DNA of 37,566 nt from Bacillota bacterium (GCA_021821055.1 JAKACX010000019.1:1-37566); one strand, 5' to 3'. Counted from the first letter of the stretch, positions 16,320 through 24,477 are shown. Program-made: numbers and translations. Notes: generated by a model from the letters alone, not told the origin.

Positions 16320-17423
16320 CACGATGCCGACGAGAATGCCCGCGACCGTCATCTCCAGTCCGCTCGTCCACCAGCTTCTCACCGTGACGACGCTCTTCGC
16401 GGCTCCCACGGCGAAGTGGGCGACAATGCTCACAATCGCCGCCGCGACGATCGCCGCTATGCCGCTCATGAAGAAAAACGGCGTCAAGGGCAGAATGCCG
16501 CCGACGAAAGTCGAGAGCGCGCCGATGCCGGCGGATGACCACGGGTTGCCCTCGCCGTCTTCCGACAGCCCGAGTTCCTCCTGGCTCATGGCCTTGAGCA
16601 GTTGCTCCGGGTCGCCCGCCAGTCGGTCGGCAATCTCAGCCGCTTCGTTTTTCGTGAAGCCTTTGAGCTCGTAGAGCAGGCGCAGTTCCTCCAACTCTTC
16701 GTCCGGGTTCTCCAGGATTTCGCGCCTCTCGTGCTGCTGTTCGCTGTGCGCGAGTTCGTTCTTCGACCGCGTGGAGAGCCAGGCGCCGACGCCCATCGAG
16801 AGCGTGCTGGCGACCGCGCCGAAAAAGCCGCTGACAAGCACCGTATGACTGTTTGCCGTATACCCCGCGACGCCGGCGATGATGCCAAAGATCGCGCCGA
16901 GTCCGTCGTTCACGCCGTAGATCGCGTCGCCGAGCCAGCCCACGCTGTCGCGTTTGTGCCAGCGCTCGGCCCCCCACAGGCGTCCGAGCGATTCGCCGAT
17001 GTGAGCGGCGGGGGCTGTGAAGAGCGTCCGCACGGTGCTGTCGTGATGGGATTCCTCTTCGTTGATGCGGTCGATGATGCCGACGAGGGCCTGGTCTTCA
17101 AACACGTGCTTGAGCGATTGATACCACGCCGCGTTCTGGTGCTCGAGTTCGTCCAGCCGCTGGAGGAGTTCCTGGCTGGTGAGCGAGGATGAGTCGTCCG
17201 CCTGGGGCGCCGTCGGGGTGGACGCGCCTGCTTCCCGCAGCTTGCCGATCCACAGTTCGGCGTGGGACTTTTCAATATCCGCGAGCTGTGTCAGGACTGA
17301 CCGGCGCGAAGGATCCTGTTCCAGTGTGGCGGCCCGGCCATAGAGCCGTGCGGCCTCCATTTCGCGGCGCCAGCTCTCCGCCAGTGTGCGGACGAGAACG
17401 CTGTCTTGTTGCGCCATACTCAT
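16275..17423 (-). CDS. Ferritin-like domain fused to VIT1/CCC1 metal transporter
   Basis: About 382 aa. Residues 1-135 form a rubrerythrin/ferritin-like four-helix domain with carboxylates in EMEAARLYGRAA and two ExxH motifs, IEKSHAELW and NEEESHHDST, the usual di-iron ligands. Residues 160-382 are a VIT1/CCC1 transporter: GDAIYGVNDGLGAIFGIIAG in TM1, then MGVGAWLSTRSKNEL, a long charged helix, and three C-terminal membrane segments. Similar fusions (MbfA-type) export iron or manganese under metal or peroxide stress. The ATG at 17423 follows AGGAGG with 9 nt; a GTG at 17447 lies upstream of that site. It converges with the MFS gene with a 45-nt overlap. No metal-responsive operator was identified. 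Confidence 0.91.
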   Translation of the reverse strand: MSMAQQDSVLVRTLAESWRREMEAARLYGRAATLEQDPSRRSVLTQLADIEKSHAELWIGKLREAGASTPTAPQADDSSSLTSQELLQRLDELEHQNAAWYQSLKHVFEDQALVGIIDRINEEESHHDSTVRTLFTAPAAHIGESLGRLWGAERWHKRDSVGWLGDAIYGVNDGLGAIFGIIAGVAGYTANSHTVLVSGFFGAVASTLSMGVGAWLSTRSKNELAHSEQQHERREILENPDEELEELRLLYELKGFTKNEAAEIADRLAGDPEQLLKAMSQEELGLSEDGEGNPWSSAGIGALSTFVGGILPLTPFFFMSGIAAIVAAAIVSIVAHFAVGAAKSVVTVRSWWTSGLEMTVAGILVGIVSYAVGLLGTALIHA

Positions 17424-17776
17424 GATTGTCAACCTCCTGAAAGTCACGAGCCGTGACGCTCTGTCTCGTTCATGGATTCATCTATGCGCCGCAGGGTGTA
17501 CCGTGTTAACGTACCACAACGCGGCCCGGAGACGGTAGTCGCGACATCGCGCCCGCAGCCGCGCGGGCCGGACGGGCCGGACGGGCGCCACTGCTCCCAT
17601 GGCATTGTACATGGTTGGAATACGCAATGTGTGTGGCGGGTGTTGATATTGCGTTAAGATTTCCTCTGTTTGGCGAGCGCACGGCCTGCGCCGGCGGCGC
17701 CGCACTGCCGCAGTGTTGAAGAAAATAGAATTGTCCGGCAGAATGCAGTCAATAACGCTTGAAAGGGGACTTTCCT
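17424..17776. other. Intergenic region between divergent VIT and sulfatase genes
   Basis: 353 bp. It includes the AGGAGG of the VIT gene and the AAAGGGGA of the sulfatase gene at its two ends. GTACCGTGTTAACGTAC around 17508 is an imperfect dyad that could be an operator; evidence is weak. A tandem GGCCGGACG repeat lies near 17570. No gene was seen. Confidence 0.5.
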
Positions 17777-19258
17777 TTGGCGCAACCGAACGTGCTGCTC
17801 ATCATGACGGACCAGCAGCGCTGGGACACCCTCGGCTGCTGCGGCAACCGGGCGATCGAGACGCCCAACCTGGACTGGCTCGCCGCCATGGGCACGAGGT
17901 TCACGGTCGCGTACACGCCGAGTCCGTCCTGCATTCCGGCGCGTTCCTGCCTGCTCACAGGCATGGATCCATGGAACACCGGCATCCTCGGCATGGGACG
18001 CGGGCAGAGGGAGATGGGCGTCAATTTCGCCCACACCCTTCCGGGCGAACTGGCGCAGGCAGGGTATCACACGCAGGGTGTCGGCAAGATGCACTTCTAC
18101 CCGCAGCGGTCGCTAAACGGGTTTCACCACACCGTGCTCGACGAGTCGGGCCGGGCGCACGACCCTGGCTTCGAGTCGGACTACAAGCAGTGGTTTGACC
18201 GCAACAAGACGGGCGACTACGGGATTTCCGACCACGGAGTGGACTGGAACTCGTGGATGGCGCGGCCGTACCATGCGCCGGAATTCCTGCACCCGACCAA
18301 CTGGACGGTCAATGAATCGATCAAGTTCCTGCGTGAACGCGACCCCGGCAAGCCATTTTTCCTGAAAACGTCATTCGCGCGGCCGCATTCCCCGTACGAC
18401 CCGCCGCAGTACTACTTCGACCTGTACATGAACAGAGACCTGCCCGAGCCGGCCGTGGGCGATTTTGCCGGCATGTACGACGTCCCGCAGGACGCCGTGC
18501 GCCCCGACGCGTGGCGCGGGGTGCGCAGCCCCGAGGAGATCAGGCGCGCCCGCGCGGGCTACTACGGTTCAATCACGCAGATTGACCAGCAGATCGGACG
18601 CCTGTTGACTTTCCTGCGCAAGAGCGGCCTGCTGGACAACACGCTGATCGTATTCACATCCGACCACGGCGATATGCTGGGCGACCATCACCTGTGGCGC
18701 AAGACGTACGCCTACGAAGGCTCGGCGCATGTGCCTCTGATCGTGCGCCTGCCGCAGTCGGCGGGCGCTTCCCGCCCGGTCGTCGAGCAGCCGGTGTGCC
18801 TGCAGGACATCATGCCGACCATTCTCGACGCGCTCGGGCTGCCCGTGCCAGAAACCGTCGACGGAGCGAGTCTCCTGCCCGTCATGCGCGATGGCGGCGC
18901 GCCGTGGCGGCAGTTCGTGCACGGGGAACACTCGACGGCCTACGCGGAGGAACAGGAGATGCAGTACCTGACGGACGGAGCGATGAAATACATCTGGTTC
19001 CCGCGAACGGGCGTTGAGCAACTGTTTGATCTGTCGGGCGACCCGTACGAACTGCGCAACCTCGCGCCCCACGCGGCGCACGGCGATGACCTGCGCCGCT
19101 GGCGGGCGCGCCTGGTCCATATTCTCGCCGCCCGCGACGCCGGGCTGACAGACGGGGACAATCTGGTGTGCCAAAAGGGGCGGCCGTATCTCGTGTCCCC
19201 CATGTACGACAGGCGAATGCGCGGGATCGAGCTGTTCGGCGCGCGCCGCGGTCCGTGA
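17777..19258 (+). CDS. Sulfatase (Cys-type), second copy
   Basis: 493 aa. PNVLLIMTDQQRWDTLG gives the metal-binding Asp/Gln. CIPARSCLLTG at residues 52-62 is the C-x-P-x-R signature, with C52 the predicted formylglycine. FTSDHGDMLGDHHLWRK carries later metal and sulfate ligands. No signal peptide is present, so it should be cytoplasmic. The TTG at 17777 is chosen because AAAGGGGA lies about 8 nt before it; an earlier TTG at 17759 overlaps that site. It differs from the sulfatase at 11062 in most of its length and is not a recent duplicate. It stands alone and ends 13 nt from the convergent RluA-type gene. The substrate is unknown; the QQRWD variant is common in choline-sulfatase/phosphonate-hydrolase-like subgroups. 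Confidence 0.92.
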   Translation: MAQPNVLLIMTDQQRWDTLGCCGNRAIETPNLDWLAAMGTRFTVAYTPSPSCIPARSCLLTGMDPWNTGILGMGRGQREMGVNFAHTLPGELAQAGYHTQGVGKMHFYPQRSLNGFHHTVLDESGRAHDPGFESDYKQWFDRNKTGDYGISDHGVDWNSWMARPYHAPEFLHPTNWTVNESIKFLRERDPGKPFFLKTSFARPHSPYDPPQYYFDLYMNRDLPEPAVGDFAGMYDVPQDAVRPDAWRGVRSPEEIRRARAGYYGSITQIDQQIGRLLTFLRKSGLLDNTLIVFTSDHGDMLGDHHLWRKTYAYEGSAHVPLIVRLPQSAGASRPVVEQPVCLQDIMPTILDALGLPVPETVDGASLLPVMRDGGAPWRQFVHGEHSTAYAEEQEMQYLTDGAMKYIWFPRTGVEQLFDLSGDPYELRNLAPHAAHGDDLRRWRARLVHILAARDAGLTDGDNLVCQKGRPYLVSPMYDRRMRGIELFGARRGP

Positions 19259-19271
19259 CGGCGCTGCGCCT

Positions 19272-20174
19272 CTACAGAAGCAGCGCGCGGAATTTCTTCG
19301 GAATCTCCGTCTCAAAGCGCAGGGTCTCGCGCGTCGTCGGGTGGACAAAGGCGAGAATCTGCGCATGCAGGCCGAGCCTGCCGAGAGGGTTGCCCCTGGC
19401 GCCGTACTTGCGGTCGCCGACGACGCTGTGCCCGAGGTCTTGCATGTGCACGCGGATCTGGTTCTTGCGGCCGGTTTCGAGACGGACCTGGAGCAGCGAG
19501 TAGGCGTCGGTCGCCTGCAGGACGCTGTAGTGCGTGATGGCCTTCTGTCCGCCGTTCGGGACGCGGCTGGAGACCATCTGCAGCGTGCGGCTCTCCTTGA
19601 GCCAAGACGTGACGGTGCCTTCGCTGTTCCGTACGCGTCCCTCGACAAGGACGGCGTACGTGCGCTCCTGCACGGCGTCGCGCCAGTGGGTCTGCAGCGC
19701 CTCCTGCACATCCGCGTTCTTGGCGAACAAGAGGACGCCCGAGGTGTCCCGGTCGAGACGGTGGACGATGTATACGCGTTGCGCCGGGTCGCCGCGCTGC
19801 AGGTGATCCATCAACTGCCGGTACGCTGTATGCTCTTTTTCACGCGGCGTGGCCATGGTCAGCAGCCCCGCCGGTTTGTCGACGACGATCAGGTGCTCGT
19901 CCTCAAACAGGATGCGCACGTTCGCGGGACCGGCCGCGGCTTCCACCTTGCCCCAGCCAATCTGCACCGTGTCTCCCGGCCGGAGCGCATGGTTGTACTG
20001 GGTGACAACGGATCCCTGCACAGACACTTGGCCGTGCGCGAGCAGCAGTTTGGCTTTCCTGCGGCTCGCTTGCGGCAGGCGGGTGAGGAGGAAAGCCAAC
20101 AGTTCAGCCGGTTGCGTCACGGACAGTTCGGTCACGCGCGGTTGCCCCCGGCGGCTGGAATGCGTCTGGTTCAC
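19272..20174 (-). CDS. RluA-family pseudouridine synthase
   Basis: 300 aa. An S4-like RNA-binding segment lies at about residues 25-75 (ASRRKAKLLLAHGQVSVQG). The catalytic domain follows, with VVDKPAGLLTMA and the motif YIVHRLDRDTSGVLLFAK, whose HRLDxxTSG Asp is the nucleophile. KNQIRVHMQDLGHSVVGDRK is the usual downstream motif. It isomerises uridine to pseudouridine in rRNA or tRNA; RluA, RluC and RluD cannot be told apart here. The start is GTG at 20174 with GGAGCG upstream. It is 38 nt downstream of the RnfD-like gene on the same strand and may be cotranscribed, though a functional link is unlikely. Confidence 0.92.
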   Translation of the reverse strand: MNQTHSSRRGQPRVTELSVTQPAELLAFLLTRLPQASRRKAKLLLAHGQVSVQGSVVTQYNHALRPGDTVQIGWGKVEAAAGPANVRILFEDEHLIVVDKPAGLLTMATPREKEHTAYRQLMDHLQRGDPAQRVYIVHRLDRDTSGVLLFAKNADVQEALQTHWRDAVQERTYAVLVEGRVRNSEGTVTSWLKESRTLQMVSSRVPNGGQKAITHYSVLQATDAYSLLQVRLETGRKNQIRVHMQDLGHSVVGDRKYGARGNPLGRLGLHAQILAFVHPTTRETLRFETEIPKKFRALLL

Positions 20175-20212
20175 GTGTGTTCAACGCTCCAATGGCGGTC
20201 CATATCCACTCA

Positions 20213-21109
20213 TCATACCACAACGCGCGGCGCGCGGCCCTCTGGTGAACGGTCCTCCGGAACGCCGGCGGAGGATGTCGGCTGTCTCTTTGTCGCCAGT
20301 TGCCAGAGAGTCTTCCACAGGTTTGCCGTCAGCAGTCCGACCAGCAGGTACGCCAGCCCTCCGGACGTCGCGAATATGGCCGTCCCGACCGTCGCCGCGA
20401 TTAGGCCGAAGAGGATCTGCTGGCGGTAGGCGGCGGGCGACGTCGGCGGATCGGTCAGCATGAAAAACGCCAGGTACAGCGCTGTGTTGACAAACGGCGG
20501 GCGCAGCGCGGCGCCGGGGGTGTCGGAGGGCAGTCCGACGTGCAGCACGGCCATCGCCAGAAGGAGCAGGAAGTAGGCGCCGAGAAACGCCGTGACCTGG
20601 GGAAACTTGTTGACCCGCACCGTGATCAACAGGCCGCCGCCAACCAGCGCCAGCAACAGCCACACGGGCATCAGCGCGAGGCTGCCCCACCAACTCTGCC
20701 CTGTATTGGTGAACACGAGAATGGCGAAAAGAAGACCGAACGCCGCGGGGTTGAACACCGGCTTGCGGCCGACGCGCAGGATGTGTTTGGACAGCAGCGC
20801 GACGCCGGTTGTGGCTGCGATGACGGGCAGCGGCGCCGCGTGGCCCAGAATGTCGGCGACAATCAGCGCCGTGATGACGCCTCCGTCCGGGTAGCGTATC
20901 CGGCGCCGCTGCAGAAACATGACGGCGCCGTCGAGGACGATCGCGGTGACGACCGCCGCCGCGGCGTTGAGCAGGCCGACGTGGTCCTGCGGGCGCAGGG
21001 CGCCGATCAGCGTGAGGGCGACGAGGACGGCGGTGATGTAGCCCTTTGGCGTCTTGAGGAACTTTTCCATTCTTCCGGCGGGCGGGCGCGCCGTCTGTGC
21101 TCCATTCAT
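20213..21109 (-). CDS. RnfD/NqrB-like membrane subunit lacking the FMN-acceptor Thr
   Basis: 298 aa with eight or more hydrophobic segments. RnfD/NqrB hallmarks: SKHILRVGRKPVFNPAAFG in the middle and FFMLTDPPTSP near residue 225. In RnfD and NqrB a loop between these carries a D-x-x-[ST]-G-A-T motif to which ApbE attaches FMN. The corresponding loop here reads LPSDTPGAALRPP: GAA in place of GAT, so the acceptor Thr is absent. The start at 21109 is fixed by GGAGGAG and an ATGA overlap with apbE; a longer frame to 21283 lies inside apbE. The other Rnf/Nqr subunits are not in the window. It likely passes electrons across the membrane to the FMN-binding partner, which is inference from family and operon. 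Confidence 0.85.
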   Translation of the reverse strand: MNGAQTARPPAGRMEKFLKTPKGYITAVLVALTLIGALRPQDHVGLLNAAAAVVTAIVLDGAVMFLQRRRIRYPDGGVITALIVADILGHAAPLPVIAATTGVALLSKHILRVGRKPVFNPAAFGLLFAILVFTNTGQSWWGSLALMPVWLLLALVGGGLLITVRVNKFPQVTAFLGAYFLLLLAMAVLHVGLPSDTPGAALRPPFVNTALYLAFFMLTDPPTSPAAYRQQILFGLIAATVGTAIFATSGGLAYLLVGLLTANLWKTLWQLATKRQPTSSAGVPEDRSPEGRAPRVVV

Positions 21110-22053
21110 TTCGTGTACTCCTCCATGGCGGCATTTTTGGTGATCGCGAGCGCCTCGTCGACACACAGGCCCGCAAGTCCGAGCCCGGAGAGCAGGGTGA
21201 GCGCCCGCTCCGCGTCCCCGGAGACAAACGCGGCCGTGGACACCGAGTCCGCGAGGATGGCCATGGGGGCGACCACGGTGCAACTGAGCAGGCCGCGGAC
21301 GGACTCTCCGGTGCGGGGATCGAGCAGGTGGTGCGCGTCCGCCGACACGGGACTCCGCCTTTCGTAGCTACCGGACGTGCAGACCGCCGCGTCGGTCGCC
21401 GTGAGCCGGCTGATCATCGCGTCTTGGTGCAGCGGGTGCTGGATTCCCACGGTCCAGGGATTCCCTGTCGGATCTGTCCCGCGCAGGTAGAGGTCGCCTC
21501 CAGCGTTGACCGCGAAGCCCTGCCAGCCGTCGAGTTCGCGCGCGGCGAGATCGATCGCCAGACCCTTGGCAACTGCGCCGAGATCGAGCAGGAGCGGTTT
21601 TTGCAGCAGGACGGTGCGTTCGTCTTCGTTCAACACGATGTCGCGGTAGGTTGCGCGTTCGTCACCCGGCCGATGGGCGAGGGTGGCGTCCCCGGTCAGG
21701 TAGTGGCGGCTGAAGCCGCGGTTCTCGAGCGCCGCGCCGACGGTCGGGTCAAACGCGCCGCCTGTCAATTCGCTCAGTTCGAGCGCGACGCGCAGGGTCT
21801 CGAACAGGATGTCGGGCACGCGGACGGGCGTGAGCGGACGGCGGCAGAGTTCGCGCAGGGCGCTGTCGCCGTCAAAGCGACTGCATGACCGTTCGACGAA
21901 GCTCATGGCGCCAAACGCGCGTTCAAATGCGGCCTGCACCGCGTCGTCCGGCCGGTGCCCGACCACCGTGATATCGACGGTGGTCCCCATCAGGAGGCGC
22001 GATTCGGTGGCGTATGCGTGGACGGCGCCGTGGACCGAGTGAACGGGATTCAT
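21106..22053 (-). CDS. apbE: FAD:protein FMN transferase (ApbE)
   Basis: 315 aa from the ATG at 22053. ApbE attaches FMN through a phosphoester to Thr in exported flavoproteins, using FAD. Visible family features: SRLLMGTTVDITVVG at the start, FVERSCSRFDGDSALREL, ELTGGAFDPTVGAAL, LDLGAVAKGLAIDLAA, GFAVNAGGDLYLRG, and a C-terminal AILADSVSTAAFV with the metal-binding Asp. No signal peptide or lipobox is visible. Since most ApbE enzymes act outside the cytoplasm, this one may act in the cytoplasm or be exported in another way. The ATG overlaps the upstream stop (ATGA), and its own stop overlaps the RnfD-like start in the same way, so all three genes are one translationally coupled unit. Confidence 0.92.
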   Translation of the reverse strand: MNPVHSVHGAVHAYATESRLLMGTTVDITVVGHRPDDAVQAAFERAFGAMSFVERSCSRFDGDSALRELCRRPLTPVRVPDILFETLRVALELSELTGGAFDPTVGAALENRGFSRHYLTGDATLAHRPGDERATYRDIVLNEDERTVLLQKPLLLDLGAVAKGLAIDLAARELDGWQGFAVNAGGDLYLRGTDPTGNPWTVGIQHPLHQDAMISRLTATDAAVCTSGSYERRSPVSADAHHLLDPRTGESVRGLLSCTVVAPMAILADSVSTAAFVSGDAERALTLLSGLGLAGLCVDEALAITKNAAMEEYTK

Positions 22054-22919
22054 GCCTTGGCCTGCTGCAGCGCCTTGTACACGGCTTCGGCGAAATTGTA
22101 CGTGCTTGCCGTCGCGCCCGTGACAATGTAGATCTGCCACGTCTGCATGGACACGACCTCGTGCGGCAGTTGCGGGTCAATGATAGACTGCGGGTAGTGC
22201 ATGTTGTACTGCGTGATTTTCACGGACGAGATCTTGCCGTTGGCGACCGTGAGCGATACCGCGAGCGTGCCGTAGGGGTTGCTTCCGACGCCCGTGTATG
22301 TGCCGTCCTTGTACTTGGCCGCGTGCGCCGCCGGTTTCGTGGCTGACGGTTTGGCGCCCGGGCTGCTCTTCCCGGTCGCCGCGGACTGGGCGGATTTGGC
22401 GGCTCCGGCGCCGGAAGAAGGACTGGCGCCGCTCGAAGAGGACGAGGCCGACGGCGCCGATGAGGACCCGGCGGACGAGGCCGATGACGACGAGGATGCC
22501 GGTGCGCCGGACGCGGCGGGTGAACGCGCTGCGCCGCCGCCGTCGTCAGATCCGCCGGATTCGCCGCCCGACCCGCCTGTGTCGTCGGAACCGCCGGAAC
22601 TGCCGCGATCCGATCCGCCTGTCGCGCTGTAGGCGGAGCCCCCGGACGGGGAAGACGCGGATGAACCGTTCGCCTGGGCGGAGCCGGACGACGTGGGCGC
22701 CGACGGCGTCGAGCCCGCCGACGCGTTGCCCGATCCCCCGCCGGACGCCTGCGGGGATGCGCCCGTTCCCGGTGCGCTCGCGCCCGTCGGCGACAACGCC
22801 GGCACACCGCCCGACGTGGCCTGGACGGACGGAAGCGTGTAGATGTAGCCGGCGGCGTACACGGATGTCACGGCAACCGCGCACACGCCCATGAGACGCT
22901 TGCTCATCTGGTTGGCCAT
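22050..22919 (-). CDS. Exported FMN-binding domain protein with long Ser/Gly/Ala linker
   Basis: 289 aa in three parts. Residues about 8-28 are a signal sequence or anchor (LMGVCAVAVTSVYAAGYIYT). Residues 36-200 are almost only Ser, Gly, Ala, Pro and Asp, a flexible spacer long enough to cross part of the cell wall. Residues 205-289 are an FMN-binding (RnfG/NqrC C-terminal-like) domain: KDGTYTGVG, VANGKISSVKI and YIVTGATAST, where the TGAT threonine (T270) is the expected ApbE target. The AGGTGA site is 12 nt before the ATG, rather far. It is the first gene of the unit with apbE and the RnfD-like gene, divergent from the ABC operon. It is likely an extracytosolic one-FMN electron carrier. Confidence 0.88.
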   Translation of the reverse strand: MANQMSKRLMGVCAVAVTSVYAAGYIYTLPSVQATSGGVPALSPTGASAPGTGASPQASGGGSGNASAGSTPSAPTSSGSAQANGSSASSPSGGSAYSATGGSDRGSSGGSDDTGGSGGESGGSDDGGGAARSPAASGAPASSSSSASSAGSSSAPSASSSSSGASPSSGAGAAKSAQSAATGKSSPGAKPSATKPAAHAAKYKDGTYTGVGSNPYGTLAVSLTVANGKISSVKITQYNMHYPQSIIDPQLPHEVVSMQTWQIYIVTGATASTYNFAEAVYKALQQAKA

Positions 22920-23043
22920 AATATTGAAGAATCACCTGCCATATCGAAATGCGGAGATCCGCTGTCGACTCATTCTGGCAGCAGAACCTGAACTATATCT
23001 GGCAGTGCGTGTGAAATAAATTTTCGTTGGAAAATAGATTCAA

Positions 23044-23072
23044 TTGACAAAGTTGTACGCCAAATGTAGAGT
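23044..23072 (+). promoter_or_regulatory. Sigma-A promoter of the ABC transporter operon
   Basis: A perfect TTGACA (23044-23049), a 17-nt spacer and TAGAGT (23067-23072, four of six). The start would be near 23079, about 30 nt before the ATG at 23111. The surrounding 22920-23110 is AT-richer than the genes on either side. Confidence 0.68.
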
Positions 23073-23110
23073 GAATGAGACTGAAGATTCATGCGAGGGG
23101 GTTGATAGAG

Positions 23111-24415
23111 ATGAAGAAGAGAGCGGTGGCCGCCAGCGTATCCACGCTGCTGGCCTTGTCGACCGGACTGGCCGTGGCGAGTCCCGCGGGAGCGGCGACC
23201 AAGCAGGTCATCAACCTGATCACGTGGGTGAATCCGCCTGCTGTGACCGTGCTAAAGAAGATCAACGCCGAGTTTGAGAAGGCGAACCCAGGGTACACCG
23301 TGAACTACCAGACGACGGCCGACGTGTCGGGCGGTTATGCAACCATGCAACAGACCGCGGTGCAGGGCGGAACGGCCGACATCATGGGCACCTTTCCTTT
23401 TCAGCCGCTTCCGTTCAACATGAGTCAGAACAACCTGACCCCGACGCAGTTGTGGGCGGTGCACAACGTCTTTGCGCCGCTCAACGGGCAGCCGTGGGTG
23501 AAGAATTTCAACCCGTCGGTCCTGTCCGGCGACATGTACAAGGGCAAGCTGTACGGACTGGTTACCGGAGTCTACCAGCAGGGCGTATTTTACAACAAGG
23601 CGATCTTCGCAAAGTACCACCTTGTTCCCCCGAAGACTTACAATGGGTTGATCCACACTGCGCAGGTGCTGGCGGCGCACCATGTCACGCCGTTTTTCGA
23701 CGGACTGCAAAATGTCGGGCCGCTTTACCTGATGTTCATCACCAACCCGTTGATGCAGGACATCTGGATGCCGAAGGTGGGCAACGTAAACACGGCGCTC
23801 TGGACCAACAAGACGAAGTGGACGGACCCCGCGTTCATCAAGGTCATGGTGCGCGAACGCGCGATCATGAAATACCTGGAGCCGAATTTCACCGGCGTGC
23901 CGTGGCAGGCGATGCCGGGGGCGTTCGCGAACGGCAAGGCGGCCATGCTGCTCGACGGATCGTGGGACCTGGCGTCTGTCGCGCAGGCGAATCCACACAT
24001 GAAGATGGGGTACTTCCCGCTGCCCGGTTCGAACAATCCGAAGCTGAACCAGTCGCTGCTCCAGCCCGATCTCACCTTCGTGGTGCTGAACAACAGCCCG
24101 CACAAGGCGGCGGCGCTCAAGTGGCTCGACTTCTTCGCTTCCCCGAAGATCTACGCGCAGTACGTGGACGCGACCGGAATTTCGCCCAGCCGCGTCGGGG
24201 GCGCGTACAGCAGCGCCGCGTCGCGGGCGCTCGGCCCCTGGTTCGGCAAAGGCGTGATGCTCGACCGCATCTTCCCGCAGTTGCCTGGAAGCGGTTCATA
24301 TTACGTGCAGCCGAAAAACTGGTGGCAATTGCAGCTTGAGATGTACCAAGGGAAGTACACGCCGCAAAAGGTGGCGTCCATGTACCAGTCTGCGTGGCAG
24401 CAGGTCGTCAAGTAG
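23111..24415 (+). CDS. ABC transporter extracellular solute-binding protein, family 1 (sugar type)
   Basis: 434 aa. A Sec signal peptide ends in SPAGA before ATKQVINLITWVNPP. There is no lipobox cysteine, unlike most Gram-positive binding proteins. The rest is a type 1 sugar-binding fold: EFEKANPGYTVNYQTT at the N-terminus, AMPGAFANGKAAMLLDGSWD in the middle, and KAAALKWLDFFASP near the C-terminus. These deliver oligosaccharides or related solutes to the permeases. GAGGGGG precedes the ATG at 23111 with a 9-nt spacer; an earlier ATG at 23075 lies on the promoter -10 side and is unsupported. The two permease genes follow, but no ATP-binding subunit is in the window, so a shared MsmX/MsmK-type ATPase is probable. 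Confidence 0.93.
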   Translation: MKKRAVAASVSTLLALSTGLAVASPAGAATKQVINLITWVNPPAVTVLKKINAEFEKANPGYTVNYQTTADVSGGYATMQQTAVQGGTADIMGTFPFQPLPFNMSQNNLTPTQLWAVHNVFAPLNGQPWVKNFNPSVLSGDMYKGKLYGLVTGVYQQGVFYNKAIFAKYHLVPPKTYNGLIHTAQVLAAHHVTPFFDGLQNVGPLYLMFITNPLMQDIWMPKVGNVNTALWTNKTKWTDPAFIKVMVRERAIMKYLEPNFTGVPWQAMPGAFANGKAAMLLDGSWDLASVAQANPHMKMGYFPLPGSNNPKLNQSLLQPDLTFVVLNNSPHKAAALKWLDFFASPKIYAQYVDATGISPSRVGGAYSSAASRALGPWFGKGVMLDRIFPQLPGSGSYYVQPKNWWQLQLEMYQGKYTPQKVASMYQSAWQQVVK

Positions 24416-24477
24416 CCCGGAGGGGATCGCGCAGAGCGGTGTGGAGCGCCGGACGTGAATCTTGGGAGGGGACGCTT

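Noticed and set aside
17490-17530. GTACCGTGTTAACGTAC dyad as a metal-regulator operator for the VIT gene
   Set aside because: The symmetry is imperfect and it does not match a Fur, PerR or MntR consensus I can defend.
20181-21227. A 348-codon ORF in another frame over the RnfD-like gene
   Set aside because: It is Arg/Pro-rich and not hydrophobic, whereas the chosen frame gives a clear RnfD-type membrane protein with ATGA coupling.
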